DNA from: Meandrina meandrites
Taxonomy: Eukaryota > Cnidaria > Anthozoa > Scleractinia > Meandrinidae
DNA length: 64,000 nt
Direction of reading: 5' to 3'
NCBI GenBank assembly: GCA_963693305.1
Contig: OY855915.1
Location: forward strand, 17,194,284 to 17,258,283
Shown here: positions 1-15,200 of the stretch, one piece after another
Layout of the letters: each line of letters opens with the position of its first letter
How positions within the stretch are numbered: position 1 is the stretch's first letter
The notes under the pieces: model-generated
The model's input: only the letters and a program-made list of their open reading frames with translations
Told to the model about the DNA's origin: nothing
Database searches by the model: none
Program-made: the position numbers and the translations under genes

Positions 1-226
1 TTACATTCTGATATGTCCAGGACTGAACGCTAATGAGTTGCACGCTCCTTATAATAAGCATCACAAAGTGTCCTCATTGATAAAAGTTTACCAAAACACA
101 CATAACTCTGTCAAATATGAAGTAATATGAAAATGGCCAACAACCCAGAGACATATACGAAGTACTTGCTGAATAATACTTGCGGTAAATCCTGGACATA
201 AGTAAGGTGTCTTTCCTGTCTTTCAG

Positions 227-3200
227 TGGATGAGCTGGACAATGCGGATAATTGGGTCCAAGCAGAAATTGATATAGAGACGATCATGGGACAAGCAATT
301 GCAACGATTCCCGTTCGAAAGATTCGCCTCAATCTCGAAAACGCCAGAAAACAGTTTCTGTTAATGACTCAGTTGGTGGCAAGAAGAAATGTCAACATTC
401 GCCAGGTGGGTGCAGAGTTTGAATTTATTCCATACCATTTTAGACAGAAAAAGTAACCACAACTGAAACCGTCCCCAGACCCCATAGAGTAGACTCGTCT
501 AAGGTAGATATCGACTTCACTTACCGAAAGTCTATTCGCGAGGGACTTAGTGCAAAATACGGCAGGTTTAAGAAGGGTAGGGTAGTCGGCGAATAAACTC
601 AACTATGGTGTGAATTTGCTATTGAAATGTTAAAGCTAATCGTGACGTTATACTTGTTGTATAAGAGGTAAAGTAGCCATGTTTGTCTTAATACATCCTT
701 TAAATTTGCAGATAGGAGGGAATGAAATCGGATACTTTTACAAACCGTCTCTAAGCCATTAAGCAATAAGCTAGAGCTATTACTCAATTTCTTTTATAAT
801 ATCATGGGTGACAAATTACTCCTTAATTTTGGCGCGAAATTTTAGCGCTAATTTATAATTTCACATGTGAAATTACAAAATTGCCATGGCAACGTTTCCC
901 ATGTCTCGGTGCCAAAATGGCGTACAGGATTTTAAAAGATGATCTTATAGCTTAAACATTGAACACTTTCGCTTGAATTTCACCTTGGCCAGTTTGTTTG
1001 GTCGTCTTATAAACTTTTAGCCATAACATGAATGGCGTTAACCAGATTTTTGACCTTTGTACACGAGCGTCGTTTCCAACCGGTTCGCTCATGACGATGC
1101 AATAAACAAGTTAAAAACCACGATTATAAGCGTAATTTGTCACCCATGATATTAGAAGGTAACCAAATGGTATACTCGCGAAATTAGGAAATAATTTCAC
1201 TTGCGTTTTGTCAAAATTCTAATAATTTTCCTCGCCTGAAGGCTCGGGAAATTATTAGAATTTTGGCAAAACGCGCGTGAAATTATTTCCTAATTTCACT
1301 CGTCACCATTTGATTACCCATACTAATTTATTTTCAGCTGGACGAAAAAGTTGTCGATCTCGAGGGCGAGCTGGTTAAAACGAAAAGGCACAACGACGAA
1401 CTGAGGAAAAACAACAAAAAAGCGAAAGTCAAAGCGGAGAAACTTCAATACCAGAATGAAGACCTCCAAAGCAACATGGTAAGTGAATAAAAAAAACACA
1501 AAGGAAAAAAAATAGCAAAGAGCATGAAGAAACAATTTATCTTTCGCTCAATGAAACATGTAGATTTGGTTAAGGTTAATGTACAGCGGAATTATTTTGC
1601 ATTAAGCCGAGTGGAAAGCCCCGAGCTCAATCTACAAGATGACATAATTTTTGTCGGCTGTGACGTCATATAACGCCATTAGACCCGCCATCTTGGATTT
1701 CACCTTTTTCGGAAAGAGTCACAAAATAACGGAAATTGTTACCAAATCAAGCCAAAATGCTAATCGAATGTAAAAATATATAAAACTGTGTGCCAATTTT
1801 GTTAAAAAAACCCTGAAAATAAAGAATTATGTCAAAAATTGCGATTTTTGGCCATACCGGCATGTAATTTTGACGTTGCAATGTCAAAAGCCCATTTTCA
1901 AAATTATGAAAAAAAACCCAAGTGGGTGCTACCATCTACCCCCTCCCCCCTCCAACCATACCCCCTTGTACGTCCCAGGGTTAAAGACGAAATTGTCGTT
2001 TGAAATAGCATGCTCGAACGACAGAATGAAAACCTCAACTGATTTAATTTATTCCTCCTTTTACAAAACAATGATTTAAGTTTAAAGCTGAATACATTTC
2101 TCATATCATTTTGACAGAAAGAGCAACAAAAGATTATCTATGAACTTAACGAAAAGTTAGATGAATACAAAAGAAAGGAATCCTACGGATTATATGGTAG
2201 CAGCAGTGAATCAAGTATAAGAGATAGCAGAGAAAGTATGTCAGTTGTAAGCCTTGTGGAAAAACCATCACAACATCTCGCTCCAACAGGAGAAAAAGTC
2301 ATGATACAAACACCAAAGTCATCCAAAGCTCAAATTGTTGTTGCGAGTGATTCAACGGCTGACGAAGCAGCAAAACCCGCACCTCCTACTCAGACCAGCG
2401 AGGAAAGCAATAAAGAGATAGCACAGCTAAAACAAAGCTTGGAAAGAGTACAGGAAGAGCTGAAAATCGAAAAAGAAAAATCTGCGGCTTTCGAGCAGGA
2501 ATTCGCAACGCTGCAAACTGACAAAGTGAAAGTTGAACAGGAAAGGAGCGAGCTTGAGATACAACTGGAGGACGTTAAACGGGAAAATGAACGAGCAGTG
2601 GAGGAGTTAACTCAAAAGTTAGAAGACATGGAGAGGGAAAATAAAAGGTAATCTGACAGGTTACTAGTTTTCTTCCCACGAGCTAAAGCGACTCTGAAAC
2701 GCGATCGAGTAGAAACGGTACCTAACAGAAGCGAGCTCGCTTCTGTCCGTTCCCCAGGCTTTCTCGATCACTCGCGCTGCGCAGTCACCTTACTTATTCA
2801 AAAGATACACTGGTTGCATGCATATACAGCTCTATGTGGTCTGTCACTTTCACTCTTCCAGTGACTTTATTTTAAGCCTATTCAATTTTCCGTGAGGGTT
2901 GACGCCAAGTTTTCACTCGTTTCATAAATGCGTAATGTTAAATCTTTCGGGCAAATCGTTTTGAGTTGCGCACTGATGACAGCCAGCCAGATCACAATCG
3001 GCAACAGTTAAAGAAACTCTTGTCCTCATCCCTCAATTGCGTTCTCCACTGGTTTCCTTTCATTTCAAAGCTAAATAAAATAGAAAAACTGATATAGAGC
3101 GGTTTTCACTCCACTATATCCGCCCGGAACTGTTTCACCTTGGAAAAATCGTTAGTCAGGGTGGGATTACGATTCCGGGCGAACGGCCTTTCGGGCAAAA

Positions 3201-6200
3201 CACATTTGCTTTCACTCGCACTCTTTTCTGGCGCTTCGCGAAGACTACATGTATTTTCTTTGAGATTTGATTGGTTCACTGGTTTTTCTGTAACGTTTTT
3301 GATTGTCCAGAGTAATTACTTTGGTTTTGGTTTTTCGACAATATATTGAAAATCGCTCCAGATCAGAATACTTTATTAATGTTCAATGTTCTCTAAGTTT
3401 TTAGGCCTGGTAAATTTTTTACATCTCTATTTCAATTACTAAGTTACGTACTGGATTTCTTACTTGCCAAGTTTGCTCGGAGCCTGGGAGAATGGTGGCC
3501 CTCAGTCTGTTATCGGTTTGTGTACGGACCTTACTGCGCACGATCCATATCGTCAAGACCAAGGGCCGTCCTAGCATGGTCCTCGCCCTTCATTGTTTGA
3601 TTAGACCTCCTAATTAGATCTATGAATTCTAAATAGGTTAAAGTCCTAAATAAGAGCTTGATACCTGGCCTGCTATCGACAACTGGGACCTAAACCGAGC
3701 ATCTTAAAGGGGCTTTGTCACGGATTTTAGCAGATTTTCTAACACCCAAAATTTTAATTGTGGCGTAGGAAACCTAAAAATAATGGGCTTTTTTTTTATC
3801 AACAATTGCTATATTAGAACACTAAAACTGTTAACAAGCGTCTTTGCCTACGGATGGCTTGGATGGAAATGGATTACAACTTGAAAAATTAAGGCTAAAC
3901 TTTTCAAGTTGTTTCTGAGCGTCGTCAAAAAATCAATGTTAATAGCTTTAGTTTGATTTCTCCGAAAATTAAGGTCGTGTCTTCCTTTAGATGTTCAAAG
4001 ATAACGTTTTTCATGGGTTAAGTTGCCTACCACTAAATTCAGAACAGCTTAGACCAAAAATCTGCGAAATCCCTGTGACGTAACCCCTTTAAGGTGTTTC
4101 TGGTTTAAGCAGGAAATAGTCATTTAATTATTAATCATTATATGTAGTAACTTCTTGTAATTTGAACAGGATGGCAGGCGAGATAGAATGCAACGAAGAA
4201 ATGATCAAGTACCAAGAGGAAAGACTTGGTCAGTTCATGGAAGAAATCCAATGTCTCGAGGAACGAATGATGTCCTTTCCCCCCACCCCTGCGACAATGA
4301 GTGTCGCGAGCATGGCGGGAGGTCCGCGCCGCGAACGCAGGAAGACCTCACTCCAGCTGGGTCTTGAGCCGCAAACCGCACGCCAAATGGTAGCGAAAGT
4401 AAAACAACAGTATGAAGCTGAACTGGTAAGCTTAAAGGATCACATGGGCAAAGAAACGCAGCGACATCAGGCTGAATTGAGGAGATTGGAACATGAGCAC
4501 AAAAAGGACGTGCAGAATATTCACAAGGAAGCTCTGCTGTTACTTCGCGCTCTTAACAGATTCAAGGACTCCGTGGCAACACTGTTGGATAGAGAACGTA
4601 TGTTGATGTTTACACACTCATGATTACGACCACTTCCTTGTAGCCCAAAAATGTTCAGTCCTAAAAACAAGCTCATTGAAGGGGCCATTCCGTTCATATA
4701 TACCGGGAGGTTTTAATAATAATAGTAATAATGATAAATTGATAATAATAATAATAATGATAACGACAATGATAATGGTAACGATAATGAAAGTGATAAA
4801 GATAATGATAATGAAATATTATGATAGTGGTAGTGATAGTGACAATGATAACCCTCCGATGGACTAGCATCCCATCCAGAAGGGAGAAGAAATACTCCTG
4901 GTCACTTTGATGAGGGTCTGGATGGGGTTAACTGACAATTGACAAATGGCCAAAATTTTAACTGACAACTGACATATCGCCTAAAATTTAACTGACAACT
5001 GACACTTGTAGTGAGTTTTTCTGACAACTGACAAAAGACTGTTCGTTCTTAATATCCACAAAACACCGTTGTAAATAACATTGTATGACTCTTTTCGTCC
5101 AACAAATGCATGTTTTATGCTAAATCTTAGCAGCAGGACGGTAGAGTGTCATATTTCGTTAATAATTTACCGTATGACTCATAACCTGATTGAAAATTTA
5201 AAAACTTAAGGAAATACATATATTTTTTGTTTTTGCAATGTAGCCTCTCACACAGTAGTTTTATTGTCGCTACTCATTTCTCAACAAGTGCCTGTAATAG
5301 ACCCGTTAGCCCGAATGCAATATTCCTTTCCGACTATTTCATCTAGGCCAATCACCATCGAGGCATTGCTAAACAGAACCCAATCAAATTAATCGTAATA
5401 AAGACCTCTTCCCATATTTGCTTGTTTTCAATATTTTGAAGGTTAGTTTTGATTGGCTAACTGTTGGAAAGGAATTTTGGGCTCGGCAAGCAGGAGCCCG
5501 GGGGATACCGGCATGCTGCATGTGTGCGGCATGCTTCAAGAAACCCCTTTACCCTATTTTAGACCAAAATATACGATTTCCCCCACCCTATTTTAGATCT
5601 GACCCCAAATTCGATAACCTATTTCAGACCACATTGTATCCAGGAACTGCTTCGGTTTGCCTAAAAATTAACAAGGGCCTCATATTCCTATCTTACACTT
5701 CTCAAGGGGTGCATGATAAGAACGATAAGAATAGTTTCTTCCATAAGTTGCTTACTAGAGTCACCAGAGTGCACAAACCATACCCTATTTCAGACCAAAA
5801 TGGCAATAATCTATACCCATTTCAGACCAAAAGGGCTCGAAAACCATACCGTTTGGCTTTGGGGCCCCACATACGTATATAGCTTATGTAAGGGAGTGAC
5901 CCCCTGGAGCAGAAGTTCGTGTGGCGGAGAGCAGTGACTTGCCTTGATTAAAAGACCGTATAGAAACAAAAGCCGCTTGGAGTTGAAATTATTTCAGGGT
6001 CTGGAAGGGGTTTCACGTGATCCGTGAATTGACCGAAAAACAGAGCGTGAATCGGGAAAACTCATGGCATACAGCCGTGATTCGTGATTAAATATTCACT
6101 TTGACGCGTGATCCTCTTAAGTTGTAGTCCGTGATCTACCGATACAATGTCCTGAACATCAAATAACTCTACACGTGTACATTTTATCTGTCAAGATTGT

Positions 6201-9200
6201 TCAAAATAGAACGAAAACGATAGTGTGGGTGGAAAACGTTATCGGTTTTCGGGGCGAAAACTCCGTTTTAAAGTACGGATGCTCTGCCATTCATCTAGGG
6301 CCGATGCCGCGTTTCGTTTTCAAATTTATCCGGATTAGTGTGGACGGCGAAAATATTGAAAACGATACAAACAGCATAGTTTGGATAGAAAACTTTACTT
6401 CATTTTACGAAATCGCTAGAAGTAAAGGTCTGAGAGCAAATCCAGAAGTCAACTTCATTAGATTCGTGAAATCTGAAAAAAAAGTTACGTGATTCGTGAA
6501 TGTACGGAAATTTAGCCCGTGACTCGAGATCCAGACCCCCCCCCCCCCCCCTTCCAGACCCTGTTATTTCAGCACCAAAATTCAATATAAATGATATAAT
6601 TTACATTCTGAATGTTACCTTTTTAGCTACACTTTGTTTCAAAAATTAATAATTAAGCTATATGGTTAATTATTAATTGTCCATTAACTGACAACTGACA
6701 AATGGCCTAAAATTTAACTGATAACTGACAATTGAATATAATTTTAACTGACAACTGATATTTGTAACCCCCCATCCAGACCCTCTTTGATAATTCCGGC
6801 CTGATGGGCCATACCGGGGGGGGGGGGGGGGGGGGGTGTTTGGTGAATTCCCTTTACTTTTTGCTTTTTGGTTAAACCTATATACCTAAATTTCTACCTC
6901 CCTTAACTCCCCCTCCCCTCTTATACTATATATAATCAACAAGCTACAAAGTACTGACTACGACGGCAGTTAGTGTTCTAATTCAATCTAAACTAGTAGA
7001 AAGAACGAGCAACCGACTCAAAACCGACAACAAGGTAAAGAATCAGAACGCGAACCAGACTGAACCACACTGAGCCGGAGGCAATCATGTAATAACGAAA
7101 GTAAAAAGGTGTTTATAAATAAAGAAAGATAGTACAGTGATAGTAATACCTGTCATTTTACCGTCTTCTTCATTTATCACCAGACAGTACGCTATCGACA
7201 CTGCCAATCTTAGCAGTATGCAGGATGTGTGTCACATATGAACCTAGTAAATGGCCTAGCTCACCATGAGTTCTCGTAGCTCAGTGGATAAAGCGCAGGC
7301 CCTGTGCTTGGGAGGTCATGGGTTCGATTCCTGTCGGGGGCTCGGAGGTCTTCTTTGTCCCAACCATGATGAATGCTTCATCTTTCATAAAAAGGTGTTA
7401 TTGTTGGAGGACGCGGGAAAAGTACAACAATTAGAACATGAAGCGTAGGAAAAAGCCTGTGATCGGTGACAAGTGTAGAAAATCTCGTGTCAGTCAAATC
7501 ACTGTTGGATTTACCTGTATTTTATTTTTAGATCTTAGTCAAGAAGCGCATGCCATCCGATCTCACGCACCTTTACCGCTGGACGAAAATTTCGGGGACA
7601 CGCGGCAGATGCTGGCGCGCATGGCTATCTTATCCAACGAAATGCTCATATCAGTGGAATTACATCTGTCCAGGGGACTCATGAGCAAACGATTAGAATT
7701 AAAGGTAATATCTAAGAAGACGGTGTATGTTCTGAGATTGTTTCATTGTTTCAAGTTGTTGTGAATGCGTAAATTTGATTGATTGTTTCAGCGTTGACTA
7801 TTCGCCGATAGTCAACCCCAGCGCGCATGTTTTCACAACTCAGGGCTTATAAACAGTATTCCAACTTCTTTCTTGTCGACAAATAGCAGAAGTTGTTGCA
7901 ACAAGTAGAAAAAATTATTGCTATCAGAGATATTGTAGAAATCCATTTCAGGACACGATACTGTACTGAAATACAATGTAGAAAGACTCATCCCTCCCCC
8001 TCTCAGAGAAACTGCACCGTTCCAACACAAAACCCAAGCAATGGAATTTTTATTCTATGACTTAAATTAAATGTTGCAAAATTACGCGACATGACTTAAT
8101 TCCACCATTTGTCCACCCCCTCAAATTGCTGCTTGTAAAGTTGCAAACTTAAATCTCGTTCAAATTCTGCAATATTGCTTGCTATCGACAAATATTGAAT
8201 TGTGCACAGTAGCGTAATAGAACCATCGACCAATTTCTGTTTTTTGATCACTATCTGATACATCCAACAATCTCCAAGCCTGCGATTTGTTTATTTTTGT
8301 TTTCGACTTTTCTCGCCCCGAAGAGTACTCCTGTAAATTTGGGATAGGTGCCAGAAAATAATTAAACCCTGATCCCCTGCAGTTGATGCCCTTCATTAGA
8401 CAACCAAAATGACACCCTATTCGATCAAGGCTAAAACGTTAACTAAGAATTTTTTGAAGAGTTCGTTTTTATTTCAGAATGGAAGGTTTAACGGGTAGTT
8501 CAATGTTATCCGACTATATCTTTCTCGCTAAGCTGGACGTTTACGCAATGTAATCTTAGTTAAATCCCGATGCCAAAAGAGGCAAAAAGGATACAAGTCG
8601 AGTGCAAAATACCCGGAAAGGTTGCTCCCTATAGATGACTATGTTGGGAGACTCCGCCCGAATGGGATGCCTTTTTCAGGCTTTTATTTGAAGGGTAGGG
8701 ATTTCTCGAGTTGAAAAATACAAAAGGGTGGGGAAAACTGTTATTTAGAGAGCTGAAAGGGCCTTTCAAAATATCTTCAGCAGACCCAACAAACGGTCAA
8801 TTCATTAAATAAGTTTTTTAAGGAGTTACAAGTGAAAAATGCAGTATTCCTTCCGTTTGCATATGCGAAAGAGGTGCAATTTTGCTATCGGTATATGGAG
8901 GTGTAAGGTTTTGATCATCGGCGCGGAGACTCCCCGAATAAAACATTTTCGAGGAGCCCGCGGTGAAAAATGTACCGGTAACAATGGATCAGCGTACGTC
9001 CGGCGTTTAAACTGTAAACTCAATGTATTATTTCAAATTTAAAGGACACACCGCCAGGAAGAATGGATTACCTGGCTGAAGCGTTACGGAAGTCAAGGGA
9101 TCAGGCAGGAAGAATGAAAGGAACGACTGATGAGTTACACATAGAAGGAAAACAACTGGAACTTCATGTATGGAGGCTCTTGGAGGTAAGCTGCTAGGTC

Positions 9201-12200
9201 AAAGTTCTCTGATAAAGACCTTCCCAGAAAGGATACCAAAGGTGATCATTTTCTTAATTCTCATCACCTGTCTGGTTGGTAATGTATTGATATGGTAATG
9301 AGAATCCAGTGGCGTGAAATCCAATATGGTCAGTGCTGACAGAGCCAGCCTTCAGTTCATGGTGGATTTAGGGGACAAAACACGGGGATTGACCTCCTAG
9401 TACCCAGGCGTTCCCTTCTCGCTTACCGATTTGGTGCAAAATGTCTTGACGTCATAGAATGACTGAGCAGCCGGCACCCCAACCCGTTCCCACGCCCTTA
9501 TGTGAACCTCGCGCTCCCCCGAGAGAGGAGGAGAACGCCTAGGGAATAGGCTGAGGAGAGACCTGAAGGCTAGTTTCGCACACCTTTTTAGAAAACTGTG
9601 TCATCTTCACTATGTTTGCTTCCCACACCCCCTCCTCAATGCATCACAACCCCCTCTTTAGCTCACTGCAAGGCAGTTACCTTGTTAAACTCTTTATCAA
9701 ACTTTGTAACTAAACTAACTATTTGATTTACAAATATGTAAAATGCATTTATTCAGTATTTATTTTCGTGTTAAGTTTGTATACCAATTAACTATTCCTT
9801 TTTAGGTAATTACCCCTTCTTATGCATGTATCTGGATCTCGCTAGACACATATGGATGAACAGACAGAAACCCCTGTCGCTTAAACAATGTTAAAGGTGT
9901 CTAAATCATTTTCACTTACAAAGAAAGCTGTCAAGAGAGAGAAAACAACATCACACCTGTGCATGTTACATACTTCCCCTTTGAATTGCTTGACGTTTTG
10001 TATGTTTTTATCATATTTTAGGAAGGAAGGAGGCAAGACGTTATGGATCGCTTTAGAGAACTGCAAACTCAGGTCTCGACACAAGAGAAAGACATCCAGA
10101 CAGTTAAAAAAACAGGCGAAGAAAAGATGAAGAAAAAAGAAGCACAGCTAAAGAGGATGCTAAGGAGAGAGTCAGAAGTCAAGAAAACTGTAGATGAACA
10201 GAAAAACATCATAAAGAACTTAGCCTCTATTTGGAAAAGCCGACGAATTGGACAAAAGTATATCCGCCGTGAGGACCAAGAGAGAAATTTACAACTACTC
10301 GAAGAAGCAATGAAAGAAAATGAAATTTCGACAGAACTTTTTAAGGTAAAATCGTCGTATAGTGTGTCTCTCTACCCACGAGTATATACACCTTACTCGA
10401 TGGTCTAACGTTTAACATACATATAATACGCGCGGATTTTTTAGCGCCCTGGTTGCGTAGTATTTTTCCGAGCGCTGAAGGGGCTAGGAAAAATACGAGC
10501 AAAGAGCAAAATATGTTATGCAAAGAGCAAATATGTTAAACCATCGAATACGAAATTAATTATTCCACTAATAAAAGTTTGGTTCGGCCATTTTGTCGCT
10601 CCACTTTCAGTCCGTATTTTGCCCTGTTCTACAGTGTAATAACGTGGCATTTTTTACGCGTTCTTTTGCCCTAATACGGTAAAATGGCGCAAAAATGGAA
10701 TAATATTAGAGATTTATTATCCAACGTTTTCTCTTCCAAAATACTGACTTTGCACCGTTAATGAATCATTCGCGCGGTCCAGAGGAATACCGAACTTGTT
10801 AAACCGGTTTCACGGAGTACAAATATGATGGGATATTTGTATTCGTTTCGCGAGTTATTTGTACTCCACGAATGCAAAGCGGAGTGGGATAATTAAAACT
10901 GGTACGGGCGAGTTGTAAGGACAAGCTGAAAAAAAAACGGCGATCTAAAAATCACCCAGACCACTAATTTGCTTCTAACTTTGTTTGTATTCCACTTCTT
11001 TAGTCGACGAAAAAATTGATAAAAGACGCCATGGATTTTCCTCGCAATCGCTTCATTGAAATAGTAAAAAAGTATGTACATTTCCGTCGCGTCCAAGAAA
11101 TACAAGAAACTGTGAAAAGAATGAGGATGGAAACAAACATCAACGACAGAGTCCTTCTGGGATTGAAGGAAGCTGAGGAGAGGATGATAAAGGTAGCTCA
11201 AAATAAAGATTCTCCTTGTTGTTTATACACTGTTTCTATGGTAGCAAGTTGGGAGAATATTTTTAAATATCAAGACAGTTTCACTTTGGTTTCAAACACG
11301 TTTCAATTAATCTTCAGCCTAAAGTAGATTGTAGTTTGCGAAACACCATTACGTAAGAAACCAAAATTTAAACTCTAATCCTGGACAAAGCTGTTTGATG
11401 ACACTTTTCGCGAATGTCTTGACTGGCGAGCGTGTAAAAAATATTTTAAATCCCTCTCCCCCTGTTCAATGTTGTTTCATGGGGTTTGCAGCTCACTAGG
11501 CTTTGTTTCGAAACACGACAATATTGACAATATTGTTGAAAAAATTAGTGGTTTCAAGTCATTCCAAAACTTTTCATGCACTTATCCCAGGAATCTATGT
11601 TTTGCGGTGTTTGTACATTTTTGGGGATATTTGGGAGGAGATGATTTTTCTCAAAGGATAATTGAAATTTAGAGAAATAAGAAATACTGAAAATTTAATG
11701 TGATGTTAAAATTCGAATTTGAAGTTAAAAATTAGAAGATGGACACCAAAACAGTTCCCTGATAACCTGGGTGTCCCAGAAATATTTTTTCTTTTTCTAT
11801 CCCCTCTTTAAACCACTTACAATTTCACTCAAACTCAGGAAGAACCCCGCCTTAAGAAGTTGTGTTCGAGATGCAAGCTCATATAAACGGGGCCCAGTTG
11901 CTCAAAGGGTGAATAATGCTATCCACCGGAAAAATCGTATCCAGCCACGAGATACTCCTTGAACAGTCTTATACCTCCAAAGTTGGAATGTTCCACAATA
12001 AATACTTCCAACTTATAATAAAGCGAACAATTACAGCTTATACACACATACTAGAAATAGATCGAAGTAGAAATGAGCGAGTATTTGAATAAGTTGTATG
12101 TCTTATACGGCACATCGATTCTCCTGTCTAATGGTCACTTGGTTTTGCCTTTTCACTCAAAGCAAAAAGAATCATGGAGGCAGAAGAAGGAACAGTTTAT

Positions 12201-15200
12201 CAAAGCTCGAGCTGATGTTTTGGAACAGCTATATCAAGTGTAAGAAAACACTTTTGATTACGTTTTTGGTGGTCAATTTAATAATAATAATAAGCTAATA
12301 CTATGGTTGGTGCGCTGGGGTCTGGATCGAACGGTCTGGGTTCTGAGAGCCCTGGCCGGGTACTACGTTGTTTTCTTGGGCAAGGCACTTTTTTCTTATA
12401 ATGCCTCTCTCCACTCACGTGTATAAATGGGTACCATCAAATTTAATGCTTAGGGGTAACCCTGCGATGGACAAGCATCCCATCCATCCAGGGGGAGTAG
12501 AAATACTGCTAGTCGCTTCATGCCACAGAAACCGGGATAAGCTCCGGCTTGATGGGCCCTTGATGGGCCATTTGGTTCGAACGCAGACGTTACCTTTACC
12601 TACTGATATATGTCACGAGCTGAGCATGGTACAATCGTAACATCCAAGTTCCCCATAGGAATGAACCTATGACCTCCACTGCTAGCGTTCGGACGCTCTA
12701 ACTTTACCAAACGATCCAAAATTGTTTGCCACTAAATACCCTCTTCACTATGCCTTAGCAACTGCTCTAGATCTTTGGTTAAGAAAGACCCTCTTAGCAT
12801 GACATTTACTTTGCAGCCTTACACAGGTTCACGAGGAGACTGGTATACTGCTCGTTAAACCGATGGATTTGATTCCACGGCTGGAAGAAATTAAGGAAGA
12901 CGTGAAAGAGATCGACCAAGCAGACATCTTGGAAGCTGCAAGTATTCCCAAGGAGCGAGCGAAGCTGCGGAAAGCAGAGCTGCTGGCTCAGGCGGCGGCA
13001 GCAGCTAGGGAGCCACCCCTCACTACTGTGGAAGGCACGGGGGTCACGTGTGATGGAGGCCAGGCATCTACATGGAAGGTATTGGGGACCTCTGGGGCAT
13101 TCCTGCATGTGAGGACTTACCAGCTTACCGGATGTGTTTTTCGGTTTTGGTGTCTTGCGGATTAGGCTTGCGGTTTTTCCACTTTTAAGCATTTGGTTTT
13201 CCGATTAGGTTGTTCTTTTTAAAGCCCATTGTTGTAGTTATCGTGTTAGAATGTGAAAGCAAACGAAAACCTTATCAGTTTACGGAATTTGAAACAGATA
13301 TCTTGGTACCTGTCGGGTGAAATTATTCGAGTCACGACCGCGAAGTATTAGCGTTTCTTCCATGGGTTATCTTGAACGCTTCCGACGGAATGGGATATCT
13401 CCCTTCCCCGGGAGTACATTCTATTTAAAGAGGCAGTTGTTAAAAGCACTTTGATAAGTAGAGCCACAGGAAGAAACCAATTTTGTGTGCTACGTGCTAC
13501 GTAGGATTGTACCAGTCAAACCAAGTTATTTTTCCAAAGAAGATTGTAATTATAATTTACGAGTGTGTTGGTAATTTTCGTAAGCCTGTTCTCTACCAAA
13601 AGAATCATATAATTATTGCGTTTAAATTGGACTGTAAGTTTTGCTGATCAAGTCCCAGAAAAAAAGTGGTTCTTATTTCAAACCCATTTTGCGAACGCCG
13701 TTTCTAATCGCATTGTCAATTCCAGGTCATGTCGTCGTTCCCCACAGCCATGATTACCACACCGAAACTGTTGGACATGGACATCAATCGCAGCCGCCAA
13801 GCAGCTCAGGAGTAAGTCATAAGTACATGCGCCTATGCGTGTTTCCGATTCGTAAACGCAACTTTTTTTCCTAATAAACGTTTCCAGCAAACAAAATAAT
13901 GCATGTCACCACCATGGATGGAACCTGGAACCCCTGGCCTACTAACATCAACCTCTCGCCGCTACCCAACGTTCATCAGCCAGAACCCCGAAAAAATTGT
14001 ATTATCACATCTATAATAGCTGACCCTATCCCTAACCTAAACGTAAATCTAAGATCTAATGATCGCAGTATCTAGGCTCAATTAAATCTAATAATCAATG
14101 CACAGTTTCGACCTAACTCATCCAGGCCTTAACTAATAGCAGATATAACATTATCCATTACTTGGTCATCAATGATGGCATCGACAGTTAAAAATGGCAT
14201 CGACCTTCTATGAAAGGAGAATCAGCGTCGCCTGCATTATCATTTATAAACTTTTGCATGTATTACACACCCTTTGATTGCATTTTTGGTTATGTAGACA
14301 TTTTGCTTGAGCTATACAAACATGACGTGTCATGGTTAGCTCACATCGCCAGGATATTAATTTTTAATTGCTAAGAAACTGTTAGCGGGCAAGTGAAACA
14401 GTTAGTTGATGGAAGTTCATGAAGACAAATAAACCGCCGTAAAGAATTTGAAGTTTCGAGCGTTAGCTAGCACTTTGTTGGAGAATTGGCTCACCCGAGC
14501 CAATGGGGGAATTGGGAGAGCATGTCGACGTTATTGGAGTGTGTTGGCTTTGTTTTAAAAAGAAATAGTAAGAGAATTTTGGAGAATTCGGTAAAGATTG
14601 CTTAAACTTATACTTTCGAATTTTTGCACACTTTTCGCAGCTCGAGGACAATTATAATTCTTAGCTTTCCGTAACCTGTGTTACCAAGAAACATGAAGGA
14701 TCTTGATGACGTCAAGGTGACGTCACAACTTTCAGTGTAAATGTTATTTCTGTTTGGACAAAAAGATCTGAAAATCTTGAAATTGTTCAACGAGAGTGCC
14801 TCAAAACGACAACCATTTACCTTCACTAGCAATTATGATATATATCAGCATGTTCATTTGGTAGAAAAAGGCAAAAAGCCTTGCTTTTGTTCATGTATCC
14901 TCCACTGGTATTTTGACATGTGTTAATTATGATTTTTCCTGAGTAAATCCTGCTTACAAACAGCAAGTGCCCTCAAAACCACATGTAATTTTTCCTTTCT
15001 TTCTTTTTTTTTACAGTATCCTGGCCCGCGTTAGTGAAGGTTCTCTGGACGCTAAATCTGTCAGCCTTCCTCCAATCAATTTTTTCCCCTCATTGTATGG
15101 GTATTTCGGCAAGCCGAATATCAGAAAAACGAAGAGTGAGCCCTCGCAACAGCGAAAGAAACTTGTGAAGACCTTCAGATCAAGAGTTAGGTTTCTTCCT

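Larger units (their letters stand above)
453..1337. other. Intronic DNA holding two adjacent inverted-repeat elements
   Basis: This is the intron between the first two visible exons (intron proper begins at 406). It carries MITEs at 799-1152 and about 1157-1319. The rest shows no coding or RNA signal I can support. Confidence 0.5.
4913..6784. mobile_element. Non-autonomous DNA transposon (1.87 kb) with AGGGT ends and 8-bp TSD
   Basis: The ends start AGGGTCTGGATGGGG on both strands and are followed by degenerate AACTGACAACTGACA repeats in inverted arrangement. Flanks CTTTGATG (4905-4912) and CTTTGATA (6785-6792) match in 7 of 8 positions. An 8-bp duplication suits hAT-type elements, but the family is inference because no transposase is encoded. 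It carries another AGGGT element inside (5996-6562) and a third repeat around 5485-5925. Confidence 0.72.
4850..6830. repeat. SINE fragment interrupted by a nested insertion
   Basis: 4850-4912 (GATGGACTAGCATCCCATCC, then AAATACTCCTGGTCACTTTG) matches the body of the SINEs at 12306 and 42733. The match resumes after the insertion at about 6793 (AATTCCGGCCTGATGGGCC). The two halves are separated by the 4913-6784 element, so the SINE is the older layer. Confidence 0.65.

Noticed and set aside
4676..4867. 63-residue Ile/Met/Asp-rich frame
   Set aside because: Product of the AAT/GATAAT microsatellite.
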